Shown: piece after piece, positions 1-8,343 of the stretch
Layout of the letters: every line of letters begins with the position of its first letter
Position numbering within the stretch: position 1 is the first letter of the stretch
Origin: Gammaproteobacteria bacterium
GTDB taxonomy: Bacteria; Pseudomonadota; Gammaproteobacteria; Pseudomonadales; Pseudohongiellaceae
Assembly: GCA_029253585.1 (NCBI GenBank)
Contig: JAQWZF010000021.1
Coordinates: forward strand, 62,001-126,000
Reading direction: 5' to 3'
Length of the DNA: 64,000 bases
Position numbers and translations under genes: made by a program
The notes under the pieces: model-generated
Databases searched by the model: none
The model's input: only the letters and a program-made list of their open reading frames with translations
Told to the model about the DNA's origin: nothing

Positions 1-130
1 TCGTTTTGCCGCAACCGGACGCGCCGATGAGACCGAGGAATTCACCCCGCTCCACCACTACAGAGGTATCGGCAACAGCCAGGGTGGCGCCGCCGTCATA
101 GGATTTTTGCACATTACGCAGTTCAATCAT
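1..130 (-). CDS. ABC transporter ATP-binding protein, N-terminal part (cut by window edge)
   Basis: The first 43 codons of an ABC-type ATPase read leftwards from an ATG at 128-130 and run off the window. The translation opens with MIELRNVQKSY, the usual first strand and A-loop aromatic region of an importer ATPase. It reaches a complete Walker A motif, GASGCGKT, at about residues 36-43. The ATPase would power an ABC importer on the cytoplasmic side of the inner membrane. The opening resembles osmoprotectant, amino-acid or sulfonate importer ATPases, but the substrate cannot be read from this fragment. The rest of the transporter lies outside the window. Confidence 0.85.
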   Translation of the reverse strand, partial: MIELRNVQKSYDGGATLAVADTSVVVERGEFLGLIGASGCGKT

Positions 131-279
131 GAACTTGTCATACTAACAAATAATTGCCGTGCATGGGCCTCGCTTGTTTCCAGCTCTTCCTGACAACAGC
201 GCTAATCAGTTACAACATGCTGTTAAGCCATGTATGTCCCTATGCTATGGGAAGCCGAAGTATTAATGGAGGAATAACA

Positions 280-330
280 ATGACAGCTCGCAGATTCACT
301 CCAGCTCTCGTCGCATGCCTATTTGGGTGA
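280..330 (+). pseudogene. Signal-peptide stub, probable 5' remnant of a lost gene
   Basis: An ATG at 280 lies about 8 bases after a strong Shine-Dalgarno (GGAGG at 269-273). It opens a reading frame of only 16 codons, MTARRFTPALVACLFG, ending at TGA 328-330. The composition (basic start, then a hydrophobic run ending near a Cys) looks like the first half of a signal or lipoprotein peptide. The frame ends inside the last codons of the convergent MFS gene, which stops at 319. I infer that a deletion or rearrangement removed the body of a secreted-protein gene and left its start. A genuine short peptide or leader is the alternative. Confidence 0.4.
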
Positions 331-1533
331 CTGGTAGCGATAGACTCCGGTGAACAACACACCAAAGAGAAACAGAAGCAGAGAAATCGTCATTGCTGGC
401 AACAGTGCATTCACGGTGCCGAAGGATTCGATAATCCAACCTAATAAGATCGCTCCCAAGGGGGCGCTACCCAATAAGCCAAGACTATAGACTGACATGA
501 TCCTGCCACGAAAATCCTCCGAGGCTGATTCCTGCACGATTGCCCTGGCCAGAGTCATGGTCACCCCCATGTTCAGGCCCCAGGCGATCGATGCCACTGC
601 CATGAGCCAGAAAGGCGGCTGTATCCACATGACACCCAGTATAAATATCCTTGAGAGCTGCATTATCAGATAGACCTTACCGGGATGGCGCAAGGGCATG
701 ACCCGCATCATGAAGAAATTCGATGCCGCCGCGCCACCATAGAAGATAATCATCATCAAAGATAATAGAAACGCGTCGCCGGCGTAGACCCGTTTGATAA
801 TAAAGGGAAACACTGTCATGAACGCACCGGCATTAAAGATACTCGACACAAAATTTATGCCCAGCACATGAAAGACCACCTTGTTACGGTACGCCGCTCG
901 AAGACCTGCCGCTATAGCCTTCCAGGCTGGCTCTGAAGAACTAATAGGTTTCGCGTTCTGCACAGGCAGTCTTCGTACCGCCAGAGAGCCTAACATAATA
1001 CATATTGCTTGAATGCCTAGCACCGGAAGCAGGCCCAGTTTGTCCATAGTGCCTGCCACACAAAGGCCCAGCATCTGTACCAGAAAGCCAACTGCGGTAG
1101 TTGCCGAGACTGCCTTCTGTACGGTGGTGGCAGCGACATTGCTAAGCAGCGCCTGCTGCGCCGGACTGGAATAGGATATGACCACGCTCATGCCTATAGC
1201 CCAAGCCAACACCGACCAGACACTAAGTGCATCAAAGCTAACAACGATAAATAACAGTAGCGGCAGTATGGGGGCGAAGGAATATATTTGAATTAACATC
1301 GAGCGCAGATCGCGTCCATCGGCTCTGGCTCCACCGAGTAGCATTAGAAAAATGCCAGGCACGCCTGCCGCTGCCTGTATTATTCCAACCTGGGTTGCAG
1401 GTAGCTCGAGAATGCCGATGAGAATCCAGCTTAACAGGAGCTGCTGCATCGCAAAGGCGATGCCAGTATATGCCGTGCTGTTTAGATAGAGGCGAAACTG
1501 GGGGTTGCGCCACACATTAGAAGTTGGGTTCAT
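319..1533 (-). CDS. MFS transporter, EntS/MFS_3-like exporter
   Basis: This 404-residue protein has about twelve hydrophobic segments and no signal peptide, the usual size of a major facilitator. The loop after helix 2 holds a motif A variant, GGARADGRDLRS (about residues 67-78), as in the MFS_3 or enterobactin-exporter-like group. It should be an inner-membrane secondary transporter, most likely a drug or small-molecule exporter driven by protons. The substrate is not visible. It is transcribed leftwards and ends on top of the stub at 280-330. The cyclase-family gene upstream on the same strand starts with a gap of 40 bases, so co-transcription is possible. Confidence 0.8.
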   Translation of the reverse strand: MNPTSNVWRNPQFRLYLNSTAYTGIAFAMQQLLLSWILIGILELPATQVGIIQAAAGVPGIFLMLLGGARADGRDLRSMLIQIYSFAPILPLLLFIVVSFDALSVWSVLAWAIGMSVVISYSSPAQQALLSNVAATTVQKAVSATTAVGFLVQMLGLCVAGTMDKLGLLPVLGIQAICIMLGSLAVRRLPVQNAKPISSSEPAWKAIAAGLRAAYRNKVVFHVLGINFVSSIFNAGAFMTVFPFIIKRVYAGDAFLLSLMMIIFYGGAAASNFFMMRVMPLRHPGKVYLIMQLSRIFILGVMWIQPPFWLMAVASIAWGLNMGVTMTLARAIVQESASEDFRGRIMSVYSLGLLGSAPLGAILLGWIIESFGTVNALLPAMTISLLLFLFGVLFTGVYRYQSPK

Positions 1534-1573
1534 GCTTTTATTAGTGCGTAGACGCGTTAGCCGAGGTGCGTCA

Positions 1574-2590
1574 TCAGAAAGTTGCCAGTGGGTTAACTGG
1601 CGAACCCATACCCATCTCTATCCGCAGCGGTGCCGCAGTAAACATGAAGCTATAGCGATTTAACTCTTTGGCTATTTCGGCCACTCTTCCAAAATCCAGA
1701 TTGTCGAATATGGATACGCCTAGGGAAACCAGGGCAAGACTATGCAGCGGTAGAAACACATTAGGAATTCCGCTTGGCGCCACATCGTTCCACATGTCGT
1801 GACCTATCATGGCGACGCCACGTTCTTTCAAGAAATACGCCACGTCTGCGTGATAGCCCGCTACCCCTTCCGAGGTTGGCCATGCACCTAATGCAGCCCT
1901 GCGCTTCCAACGACCCGTGTAGAGCAGAATCACATCACCCGGTTCCACAGTTATGCCCTGGATCTTCTCCAAGGCGATGAGATCATCATAGTTAACCACC
2001 GTGCCAGGTTCTAGCCAGCCATCGCGCGTGGCCTTGCCGGGCAGTAGGGTCGCATCGAAGAGGATGCCGCGGGTGACGATGCCATCCTTGTGCACATTGA
2101 TATCACCACGAGGACAGCCGCCCGCCGCCTCTACCTCTTGATAGGTGACTCCGTTGTAGCCCTTGCCTTGGTACATGATATGGCAGTCCAGCGCATCGAG
2201 ATGACTGTGAATAGTGCCGTGGTAGCTGCCACTATACTCATAACGGTCCGAGGCGCCCGTTGGGCTTACTCGCAACACTTCGCGGGTTAACACGGCAGAG
2301 GCATCGACAGCCGGCTCCTGATTCACATCATGGGCAAGAGAGACGACAATCCCCTCACTAACCAGACCTGCCGCAGCCTTTCGCTTCTCTGGGGTAATCA
2401 GGTTGGCCGCGCCAAATTCGTCATCAACCCCCCATCGGCCCCAGTTGGAGAGTTCCCCCATCGCCCGATGAAAGTCCGCCTCGGTCTCCAGAGGTGGATG
2501 GCTCTGTGCATTTAGCAACTGCACCGCAACAGCAGACACCAACAATACGAGCAACTGCAACAATTGTTGTTTTTTAGGAAACGCCCTCAT
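1574..2590 (-). CDS. Secreted cyclase-family protein (kynurenine formamidase-like fold)
   Basis: A 338-residue protein with an N-terminal signal peptide (about residues 8-28, ending NAQ). The body matches the cyclase or kynurenine formamidase-like family (PF04199). The metal-binding region SHLDALDCH, about residues 129-137, supplies H130, D132 and H137, and is followed by GKGYNG. Family members are zinc or manganese hydrolases that open amide or lactone-type bonds. The true substrate here is unknown, and the signal peptide places it in the periplasm rather than in tryptophan catabolism. It lies 21 bases downstream of an NHL propeller gene and upstream of an MFS gene on the same strand, so the three may be one operon. 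Confidence 0.8.
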   Translation of the reverse strand: MRAFPKKQQLLQLLVLLVSAVAVQLLNAQSHPPLETEADFHRAMGELSNWGRWGVDDEFGAANLITPEKRKAAAGLVSEGIVVSLAHDVNQEPAVDASAVLTREVLRVSPTGASDRYEYSGSYHGTIHSHLDALDCHIMYQGKGYNGVTYQEVEAAGGCPRGDINVHKDGIVTRGILFDATLLPGKATRDGWLEPGTVVNYDDLIALEKIQGITVEPGDVILLYTGRWKRRAALGAWPTSEGVAGYHADVAYFLKERGVAMIGHDMWNDVAPSGIPNVFLPLHSLALVSLGVSIFDNLDFGRVAEIAKELNRYSFMFTAAPLRIEMGMGSPVNPLATF

Positions 2591-2611
2591 CTTCTATTCC
2601 TTTGCTGTTTG

Positions 2612-3664
2612 TTATGGACGAACCCGCACGTATTTTTGCAGTTTCCTTGGAGCAGGCTCACCGCCATAGAGATTTCCCGCCGCATCCGCCGCAACAAATT
2701 CGGCACCGTTACCCGTGGTGCTTCTGGGGTCACCCGTTGGCAGCTGAATAAAATAGTTTACCCAGCCCAGGCGCGCATCGCCGATGCGTATACCCATCTC
2801 CCAACCTGGGTTCTGCACATCATCGGATTCAGAATCGGCTACGTAGATATTGTCATGCTGGTCGAAGAATATGCCACTGGGTCGTCCGAATTGTGTCCAT
2901 TGTGCGAGGAACTCACCCTCTTGATCGAACAGTTGCAGACGGTTGTTGGAACGATCACCCACGAACAATCGTCCGCGTTGATCGATGGCAATAGTGTGTA
3001 GTGTACGAAACTCGCCCGGTGCATAACCCGGCTTACCCCATGCCTTGATGAAGTTGCCATTGCGATCGAACTTCACAACGCGGCCATTACCGTCATTGTT
3101 ATGACCATCGGCAATGAAGACATCACCGTTATCGCCAACTACAACGTCCGCCGGGGCATTGAAGTGGTCGGGGCCACTACCCATTTCCCCTGGCGTACCT
3201 AACACCAACAAGACCTGCCCCGTCGGGGAGAACTTAACTACTTGATGACCACGGGCGTCACCCTCAGGAATACGCGCATTGCTTACAGCATCGGTAACCC
3301 ATACATTGCCATCCTCGTCGACATCGATGCCGTGTGGCCAGATAAACATACCACCACCGAAACTCTCAACTACCTGCCCTTCGCTATTAAATTTCAACAC
3401 CGAATCCAGATCGGAATCCACACACTCATCGCCGAAACGACCTGGCGCTGTGGCATCACAACGCACTATCGCCCAGATATGCTCGCCATCTGGATCAACA
3501 TCGAGATCGCCAACCGCACCCTGAATGCGGCCATTAGGCAGCTCCGTCCAGCCTTCGATAGTCGCATAGGGGTTTGAATATGCCTGTGACAACGCAGCGC
3601 TGGACGCCAGAAGAAACGGCAGGCTTATAATCAGTTTCGATAGTAGGGGTCTTGCTTGCTTCAT
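2612..3664 (-). CDS. Secreted NHL-repeat (6-bladed) beta-propeller protein, copy 1
   Basis: A 350-residue protein with a signal peptide (about 1-28, ending LSQA). It is followed by repeated NHL-type blades such as WPHGIDVDEDGNVWVTDA and a second blade with GRLFVGDRSNNRLQLF. Such propellers resemble the lyase domain of peptidylglycine amidating enzymes and many secreted ligand-binding or lactonase-like proteins. No catalytic role can be assigned from sequence. A Cys pair lies in the first blades (RCDATA ... DECVD). A paralogue with the same blade order and also a Cys pair is at 47396-48568. The gene is followed closely by the cyclase-family gene. Confidence 0.8.
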   Translation of the reverse strand: MKQARPLLSKLIISLPFLLASSAALSQAYSNPYATIEGWTELPNGRIQGAVGDLDVDPDGEHIWAIVRCDATAPGRFGDECVDSDLDSVLKFNSEGQVVESFGGGMFIWPHGIDVDEDGNVWVTDAVSNARIPEGDARGHQVVKFSPTGQVLLVLGTPGEMGSGPDHFNAPADVVVGDNGDVFIADGHNNDGNGRVVKFDRNGNFIKAWGKPGYAPGEFRTLHTIAIDQRGRLFVGDRSNNRLQLFDQEGEFLAQWTQFGRPSGIFFDQHDNIYVADSESDDVQNPGWEMGIRIGDARLGWVNYFIQLPTGDPRSTTGNGAEFVAADAAGNLYGGEPAPRKLQKYVRVRP

Positions 3665-3849
3665 AGTGTTACTCCAGTAATGCCTTTCTATTTTTGTTTT
3701 TTATTTCTATTGCACTGCTGCAAATAAAGACTGGATCGTGGCCAAACTCAAGCCGATGGCTTCGCAGACTGAACAGACGTCATTATCTCTCTTGTTCTCG
3801 TGACTATTTTTTTAACTATTTCCTTAACTCCTAGCGAGCTTCGATGTCG

Positions 3850-5298
3850 CTATTCATCGACAAAGCGATAGCGCATGCGCACATCTTTTACACGCCGCGC
3901 TTTGTTATCGATGATGGCTGGACGAAAGTGTATGTCACGCACAGAGCGCCAGATACTTCTTTTCGTTTCTAACTCATCGGGAACAGTAGCAAGAACATCA
4001 ACCGATGACGCCTTGCCACGAGAATTCACCGAAAAGCTAACGTCGGCATAGATAAAGTCATGGTCGATCTGCCAGAATGGATCTTCATTCACGGGCATGG
4101 GTGTCGATTCCAGCGCCTCGGACCACGAGGTAAAAACACCCAGATGTATAACTTCGTCGGAAGATGAGGCAGAGGCTTCGATACCCTGCTTTCGCTCAGC
4201 CAGCGCATCCGCGAAGTTTAGATGTAGCTTCTGCGCGGGTATCACCATCGGTCGCTCGAAGAACCAACGCACGTCCCCCTCGGCCATTCCAGCCTCTAGC
4301 AACATGTCGCGCGCCTCCCGATACCCTCGAATTGCTCTGCCTCTATCTGCAAGTAACTGATAGTCGGCTCGGTAAATCTTAATCATTGCCTGAGCTTCGA
4401 GATCGGCAGTTTCTTCGAGTCCATCCTGGATCTTGTTAATCACAGAGTAGCCATCGCGCATATAGGCATCACCTATGGGCCTGCCTTTATCGACGACGGG
4501 CGTGACCGATGAATTGCCAAAGAAAGAGGTAGAACGGAAACTACTGCGATTTGATCTGTCTAGCCCAAACGTGCCTTCCCGGCGCACTAGCCGATCTATT
4601 GTTTCGGAACCCAGCCCCCTTGGCGCATTTAGAAATTGTACGAGGTGATATTCGTTATAGGCGACCTTGTACAGCCAGGGCGCGGCCTCAGAACTCTCTT
4701 CGCCATAACTCTCTTCGACAATGTCTTCGATCTCTTCGTAGAAATCACGAATCTTGAAAAAGTTACGTACCTGTTCTCTGCGGTCTTCCACAGAGATACG
4801 ACTGTATAGCCAATCGATCTGATCCTGAATTGCAGTAAGCAGAAGCTCCGCATTGTCATTACCGATACTGGCCTTTAGATGGCGTATATGATCGAGCTGG
4901 TCTGATATCCCCTCCCAATTTCCCAGAGCCAGCTGAGTCGCCATTATCGATTCCAGCAGAGGGATTAGGTCCGGGTGTTCGAAACCCAGCTCGGTGCGCA
5001 TGACCTGAAGTTGCCTATTCTGCAACTGGACTACCTGCTCGTAGTCCTGCCGTTTGTTCAACAAGTCGATCATGCTTTGCAGCGGCTCGATCAGGCTGGA
5101 GTGATAGGGACCAAATTCGTATTCGAGGTCCTCTATCTGCTGCTGATAGGAGATGAGTTGTTCGCTGATGTCAGTCTCGCCGCCGATTAGCGACACATCT
5201 TCGGCCGCATAGACCGAAAGGCCCGCTACACAAAGCACCGCAATGAGAATTAACTCATTGATATTAATATATATTTTCCTGTTCTTGTGACCAAGCAT
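3850..5298 (-). CDS. TPR-like periplasmic protein with a TonB-C-like C-terminal domain
   Basis: A 482-residue protein with an N-terminal membrane or signal segment at about residues 13-31 (ending VYAAED). The long central part is helical, acidic and TPR-like (repeats around FEHPDLIPLLESIM and similar pieces). The last 90 or so residues, from about YADVSFSVNSRGKASSVDV to MRYRFVDE, resemble the C-terminal fold of TonB and energy-transducer proteins (a strand, then R-x-W-R, then FRPA). It lacks the proline-rich linker of true TonB and there is no ExbB/ExbD nearby. A periplasmic interaction protein is more likely than an energy transducer. The downstream neighbour on this strand is an NHL propeller. 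Confidence 0.65.
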   Translation of the reverse strand: MLGHKNRKIYININELILIAVLCVAGLSVYAAEDVSLIGGETDISEQLISYQQQIEDLEYEFGPYHSSLIEPLQSMIDLLNKRQDYEQVVQLQNRQLQVMRTELGFEHPDLIPLLESIMATQLALGNWEGISDQLDHIRHLKASIGNDNAELLLTAIQDQIDWLYSRISVEDRREQVRNFFKIRDFYEEIEDIVEESYGEESSEAAPWLYKVAYNEYHLVQFLNAPRGLGSETIDRLVRREGTFGLDRSNRSSFRSTSFFGNSSVTPVVDKGRPIGDAYMRDGYSVINKIQDGLEETADLEAQAMIKIYRADYQLLADRGRAIRGYREARDMLLEAGMAEGDVRWFFERPMVIPAQKLHLNFADALAERKQGIEASASSSDEVIHLGVFTSWSEALESTPMPVNEDPFWQIDHDFIYADVSFSVNSRGKASSVDVLATVPDELETKRSIWRSVRDIHFRPAIIDNKARRVKDVRMRYRFVDE

Positions 5299-5408
5299 AG
5301 CGATGACAGCAAACTCAAAAACTAGGGACTTCTCACATTAACTTGATCTCTGTCAGTTGTCGATACACACTGTCGCTAACTCGTCATTTCAGTGAGTCCA
5401 TATCCAGC

Positions 5409-6164
5409 ATGCACCGCCGCATTCGCATACTCGCCCTACTTCTCAGCCTTGCCTCTTCCCGGGGGCAAGCGCAGCTAGATCTGCCGGAGCTTTATGATAT
5501 TGGGGGTGAGTTTGCCTTCGTCCGCATCCAATATGACAGCTACTACAGCGGCGGTTTCTATGGAGGCCCCTGGGCCACCGACTTCCCGGCTGCCGATGAG
5601 AATTTCCTGCGCGGCGTGGCGCGTCTATCGAATGTACGGGTGATGGAAGAACCCATCGTGCTGCGATTCGATGACGAAGAAATCTTCAACTACCCCTTCC
5701 TCTATGCGCTGGAGATGGGCCGCAACGGTGGGATCTCTCTTTCACCGCAAGAGACTGAAAATCTGCGGGAGTATCTGTTGCGCGGCGGTTTCCTGCTTAT
5801 CGATGATTTCTGGGGAGAACAGCAATGGGATGCCTTCTACCAGGATTTCGCGAAGCTATTTCCCAACCGCGAGATCATCGAACTTAATTCCAGTCATGAG
5901 ATCTATCATACCTTCTACGATATCGATGGCGCGCAGATGATACCGGGGCGAGGTGGCAGGAGAGGCTTCGGTCAGGCAGGCATGGACAACGCCAGCAACC
6001 ACGCCATCATGGATGATGAAGGTCGCGTCATGGTGCTCATCAACTGGAACTCGGACATGGGCGATGGCTGGGAACACACCTACGATCAGTGGTATCCCAC
6101 CCAGTATGCAAACTCCGCCTATCAGCTAGGCATCAACTATCTGATCTACTCTCTAACCCACTAG
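5409..6164 (+). CDS. DUF4159 domain-containing secreted protein
   Basis: I place the start at ATG 5409 because a signal peptide (MHRRIRILALLLSLASS ... AQ) begins there; an upstream ATG at 5343 would add 22 residues with no signal character. The 251-residue product contains the DUF4159 core: FAFVRIQYDS at the beginning, then FLLIDDFWGEQQWDAF (about residues 137-152), then the C-terminal YQLGINYLIYSLTH. The DUF4159 fold is related to glutamine-amidotransferase-like domains but usually lacks an assigned reaction. It is divergent from the TPR/TonB-C-like gene, with 110 bases between starts, and convergent with the M20 peptidase. Confidence 0.75.
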   Translation: MHRRIRILALLLSLASSRGQAQLDLPELYDIGGEFAFVRIQYDSYYSGGFYGGPWATDFPAADENFLRGVARLSNVRVMEEPIVLRFDDEEIFNYPFLYALEMGRNGGISLSPQETENLREYLLRGGFLLIDDFWGEQQWDAFYQDFAKLFPNREIIELNSSHEIYHTFYDIDGAQMIPGRGGRRGFGQAGMDNASNHAIMDDEGRVMVLINWNSDMGDGWEHTYDQWYPTQYANSAYQLGINYLIYSLTH

Positions 6165-6231
6165 CTTTCAACTGATCGTTGGGGAACGCATCAGAACTTC
6201 CAATATTAAAGGGGTCGGAGGGATTTATCCC

Positions 6232-7638
6232 CTAGTGGCTAAGTTCCTTCGCCACGCTATACAGATAATCGTATCCGCCATACAACGATTCTTTAAGCAG
6301 TCTCTCGTCCTGCCCATGGATACGCATATCGTTACGATCTACGAACAGACCCGATGTGCCATAGGTGGGAATGCCTGCTCGACGCATGCGCGCGCCATCG
6401 GTAGCACCGGTTGACATGGTTGGCATCACGGTGACCCCTGGCCACATCGCCTCGGTGACAGTTTCCACCGCCGCCATGATCTCTTCCGATAAGGGAGAAG
6501 GATCGGTGATCGAACCACCGCCGCGGTATTCCACCAGTAGCTCCGGGTTATCGACCACAGCAATCAGAGTCTCCAGAACCTCCTGTGGATCGGAGCCAGG
6601 TAACATGCGTACGTTCACATTAGCCACAGCGGTTTGTGGAAGAGCATTGGGCGCATGCCCGCCGTCGAGTAGGGTCGCCACTGCCGTCGTGCGTAGCTGC
6701 GCGTTAATCGCCGCCTCGGCACTCAATCTGTCCAGGGAATCCTGTGGAATGGGCGACTCCAACAGGGCGCGAAAATCTGCGGCACGCTGGCCTGTGTTGA
6801 TCTCGGCCTGACGCTCGAAGCTAACCCGCATCACATCGTTGAGCTCAACCGGAAACTTGAAATCACGTATACGCAGCAAAGCCTCCGCCAGGTCGTAGAT
6901 TGCATTGTCATCTCTGGGAAGGGATGAGTGCCCGCCCGGATTCTTCGCCGTCACTCGAAACGTGGCGTAAATTTTCTCGGCAATCTGAATAGTATTCGCC
7001 AGTGGCTGCCCGTCCTGCAGAAGCCCATAGCCACCTTCATTGATTGCCAGGGCGCCCTGTATCAACCCAGGTTGATTCTCCAATAACCAGCCCACCCCGT
7101 TACTGCCGCCGCTCTCTTCATCGGAGGTCAATGCCACTATGAAATCTCTATCTGGAACATAGCCCTCGCGCTTGAAACGAATCAGGTTCGCGATGAAGAT
7201 CGCCGCCATCGCCTTGTCATCGATCGTACCGCGGCCGTAGTAATAGTCTTCGTCTTCGTTGAGCACGAAGGGGTCCAGATTCCAGTCATCACGCTGCGCC
7301 GTCACTACGTCCAGATGCGCCATCATCACGATGGGCTCTTTAACACCGGTGCCGCGATAACGCGCAACGACGTTTCCCTTATGTGGTAAAGCCCCGCCTA
7401 TGAAGATGTCCTCGGCTGGAAATCCTGCAGCCTGCAGCCACGCCGCCATGCCCTCGGCCGCGATAGTGTTGTTCTCTTCTTCTACAGTAGTCTTGTGTTC
7501 GATCAACTCCTTGTAGATTTCGTGGAGCAACTCTCGATCATCTTCTGGAATATTGCGCTGCGCGTTCGCCGCTTGAAAGACCAACAGGCTACATAGGGAC
7601 AGTATTGCGGGGAAACAGGCTCTAACTGGAATTCTCAT
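6232..7638 (-). CDS. Secreted M20-family metallopeptidase
   Basis: A 468-residue protein with a signal peptide (about 1-26, ending ANA). M20 metal-ligand motifs are in order: AHLDV (H108, D110), GRGTIDDK (D140) and TSDEESGG (catalytic E174, ligand E175). A final His lies in RIHGQDERL near the C-terminus. The dimerisation domain with GGHSSLP lies between. It should be a two-zinc exopeptidase or carboxypeptidase-like enzyme acting on peptides in the periplasm. The length matches secreted M20/M25/M40 members. It is convergent with the DUF4159 gene. A 202-base gap separates its start from the channel gene to the right. Confidence 0.85.
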   Translation of the reverse strand: MRIPVRACFPAILSLCSLLVFQAANAQRNIPEDDRELLHEIYKELIEHKTTVEEENNTIAAEGMAAWLQAAGFPAEDIFIGGALPHKGNVVARYRGTGVKEPIVMMAHLDVVTAQRDDWNLDPFVLNEDEDYYYGRGTIDDKAMAAIFIANLIRFKREGYVPDRDFIVALTSDEESGGSNGVGWLLENQPGLIQGALAINEGGYGLLQDGQPLANTIQIAEKIYATFRVTAKNPGGHSSLPRDDNAIYDLAEALLRIRDFKFPVELNDVMRVSFERQAEINTGQRAADFRALLESPIPQDSLDRLSAEAAINAQLRTTAVATLLDGGHAPNALPQTAVANVNVRMLPGSDPQEVLETLIAVVDNPELLVEYRGGGSITDPSPLSEEIMAAVETVTEAMWPGVTVMPTMSTGATDGARMRRAGIPTYGTSGLFVDRNDMRIHGQDERLLKESLYGGYDYLYSVAKELSH

Positions 7639-7800
7639 TGTCTTCTTCTCACCGTTTTCGTATTGCTATTTGTTATGGGTCAATTTTACCTCACATCCTG
7701 ACCTTACAAAGTATCGCTGCAGTTTTCTAGCGGCAATATTTCACAAATACAAGAAGCAGCGCAAGGATGTAGTCGATGAAATCAATACGTCATAACTCCG

Positions 7801-7812
7801 GGCTAGCTAGCC
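7801..7812. promoter_or_regulatory. Perfect 12-bp palindrome upstream of the channel gene
   Basis: GGCTAGCTAGCC at 7801-7812 is its own reverse complement and lies 28 bases before the channel ATG, in the divergent spacer between the peptidase and channel genes. It could be an operator for a dimeric repressor or a chance palindrome. No further copy was noticed in the window. Confidence 0.25.
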
Positions 7813-7840
7813 TTACAAGCAGCCTAGAGTTGTCGCAGAC

Positions 7841-8263
7841 ATGTTGATCTCCATACTCATAATCAGTTCTCTGGTCGCTGTCACCGTAGTAATTCACTAT
7901 GAGATGCTGCGACTGCTTTGGGTCTTCATACCAAGACTGCAGATGAAGCATCGCGTAAGAGTAATCATTGGCGTTTTCGGCACTATCTGTGCGCATATCA
8001 TCGAGGTATGTACATTTGGGCTCGCCTTCTATTTGATGGTTGACCATGGTGGCTTTGGCACACTGGATGGTAGATTCGACGGTAGCCTGATCGATTCGGT
8101 ATATTTCTCATTCACCAACTACACCACCCTGAGTTATGGCGATATCGAACCGGGCGGACAGATACGCTTCCTCGCAGGTATGGAGGCGATAACCGGGCTA
8201 TCACTTATAACCTGGTCTGCCTCGTTCATGTTCATGGAGATGATGCGCTTCTGGGAAGAGTAA
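7841..8263 (+). CDS. Small two-helix potassium-channel-family protein
   Basis: A 140-residue membrane protein with hydrophobic helices at about residues 1-17 and 40-67, then a pore loop and a last helix at about 107-133. The pore loop FTNYTTLSYGDIEPGG (about residues 91-106) matches the ion-channel family (PF07885). The selectivity filter reads TTLSYGD instead of the classic TVGYGD, a variant common among small bacterial channel-like proteins. It probably forms a tetrameric cation channel in the inner membrane. No regulatory RCK domain follows. It is the only rightward gene here and ends at a strong bidirectional terminator. Confidence 0.75.
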   Translation: MLISILIISSLVAVTVVIHYEMLRLLWVFIPRLQMKHRVRVIIGVFGTICAHIIEVCTFGLAFYLMVDHGGFGTLDGRFDGSLIDSVYFSFTNYTTLSYGDIEPGGQIRFLAGMEAITGLSLITWSASFMFMEMMRFWEE

Positions 8264-8291
8264 CTGTTCAGGCCGTAAGAATTTGAAGAAT

Positions 8292-8319
8292 AAAAAAGGG
8301 GCCAGATGGCCCCTTTTTT
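8292..8319. terminator. Bidirectional rho-independent terminator
   Basis: A 12-bp stem (AAAAAAGGGGCC pairing with GGCCCCTTTTTT) with an AGAT loop lies between the rightward channel gene and the leftward PRT-GKPD gene. It has a T tract on both strands, so it can stop transcription from both sides. Confidence 0.9.
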
Positions 8320-8343
8320 ATCGATTAAATCTAAACTGCGAAT

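Noticed and set aside
3242..3577. A plus-strand frame of 111 codons inside the NHL propeller gene.
   Set aside because: It lies opposite a well-supported gene and its translation shows no domain or signal; it is an antisense shadow.
5343..5408. A longer start for the DUF4159 protein at 5343.
   Set aside because: The signal peptide starts at ATG 5409; the upstream 22 codons add no signal-like sequence.
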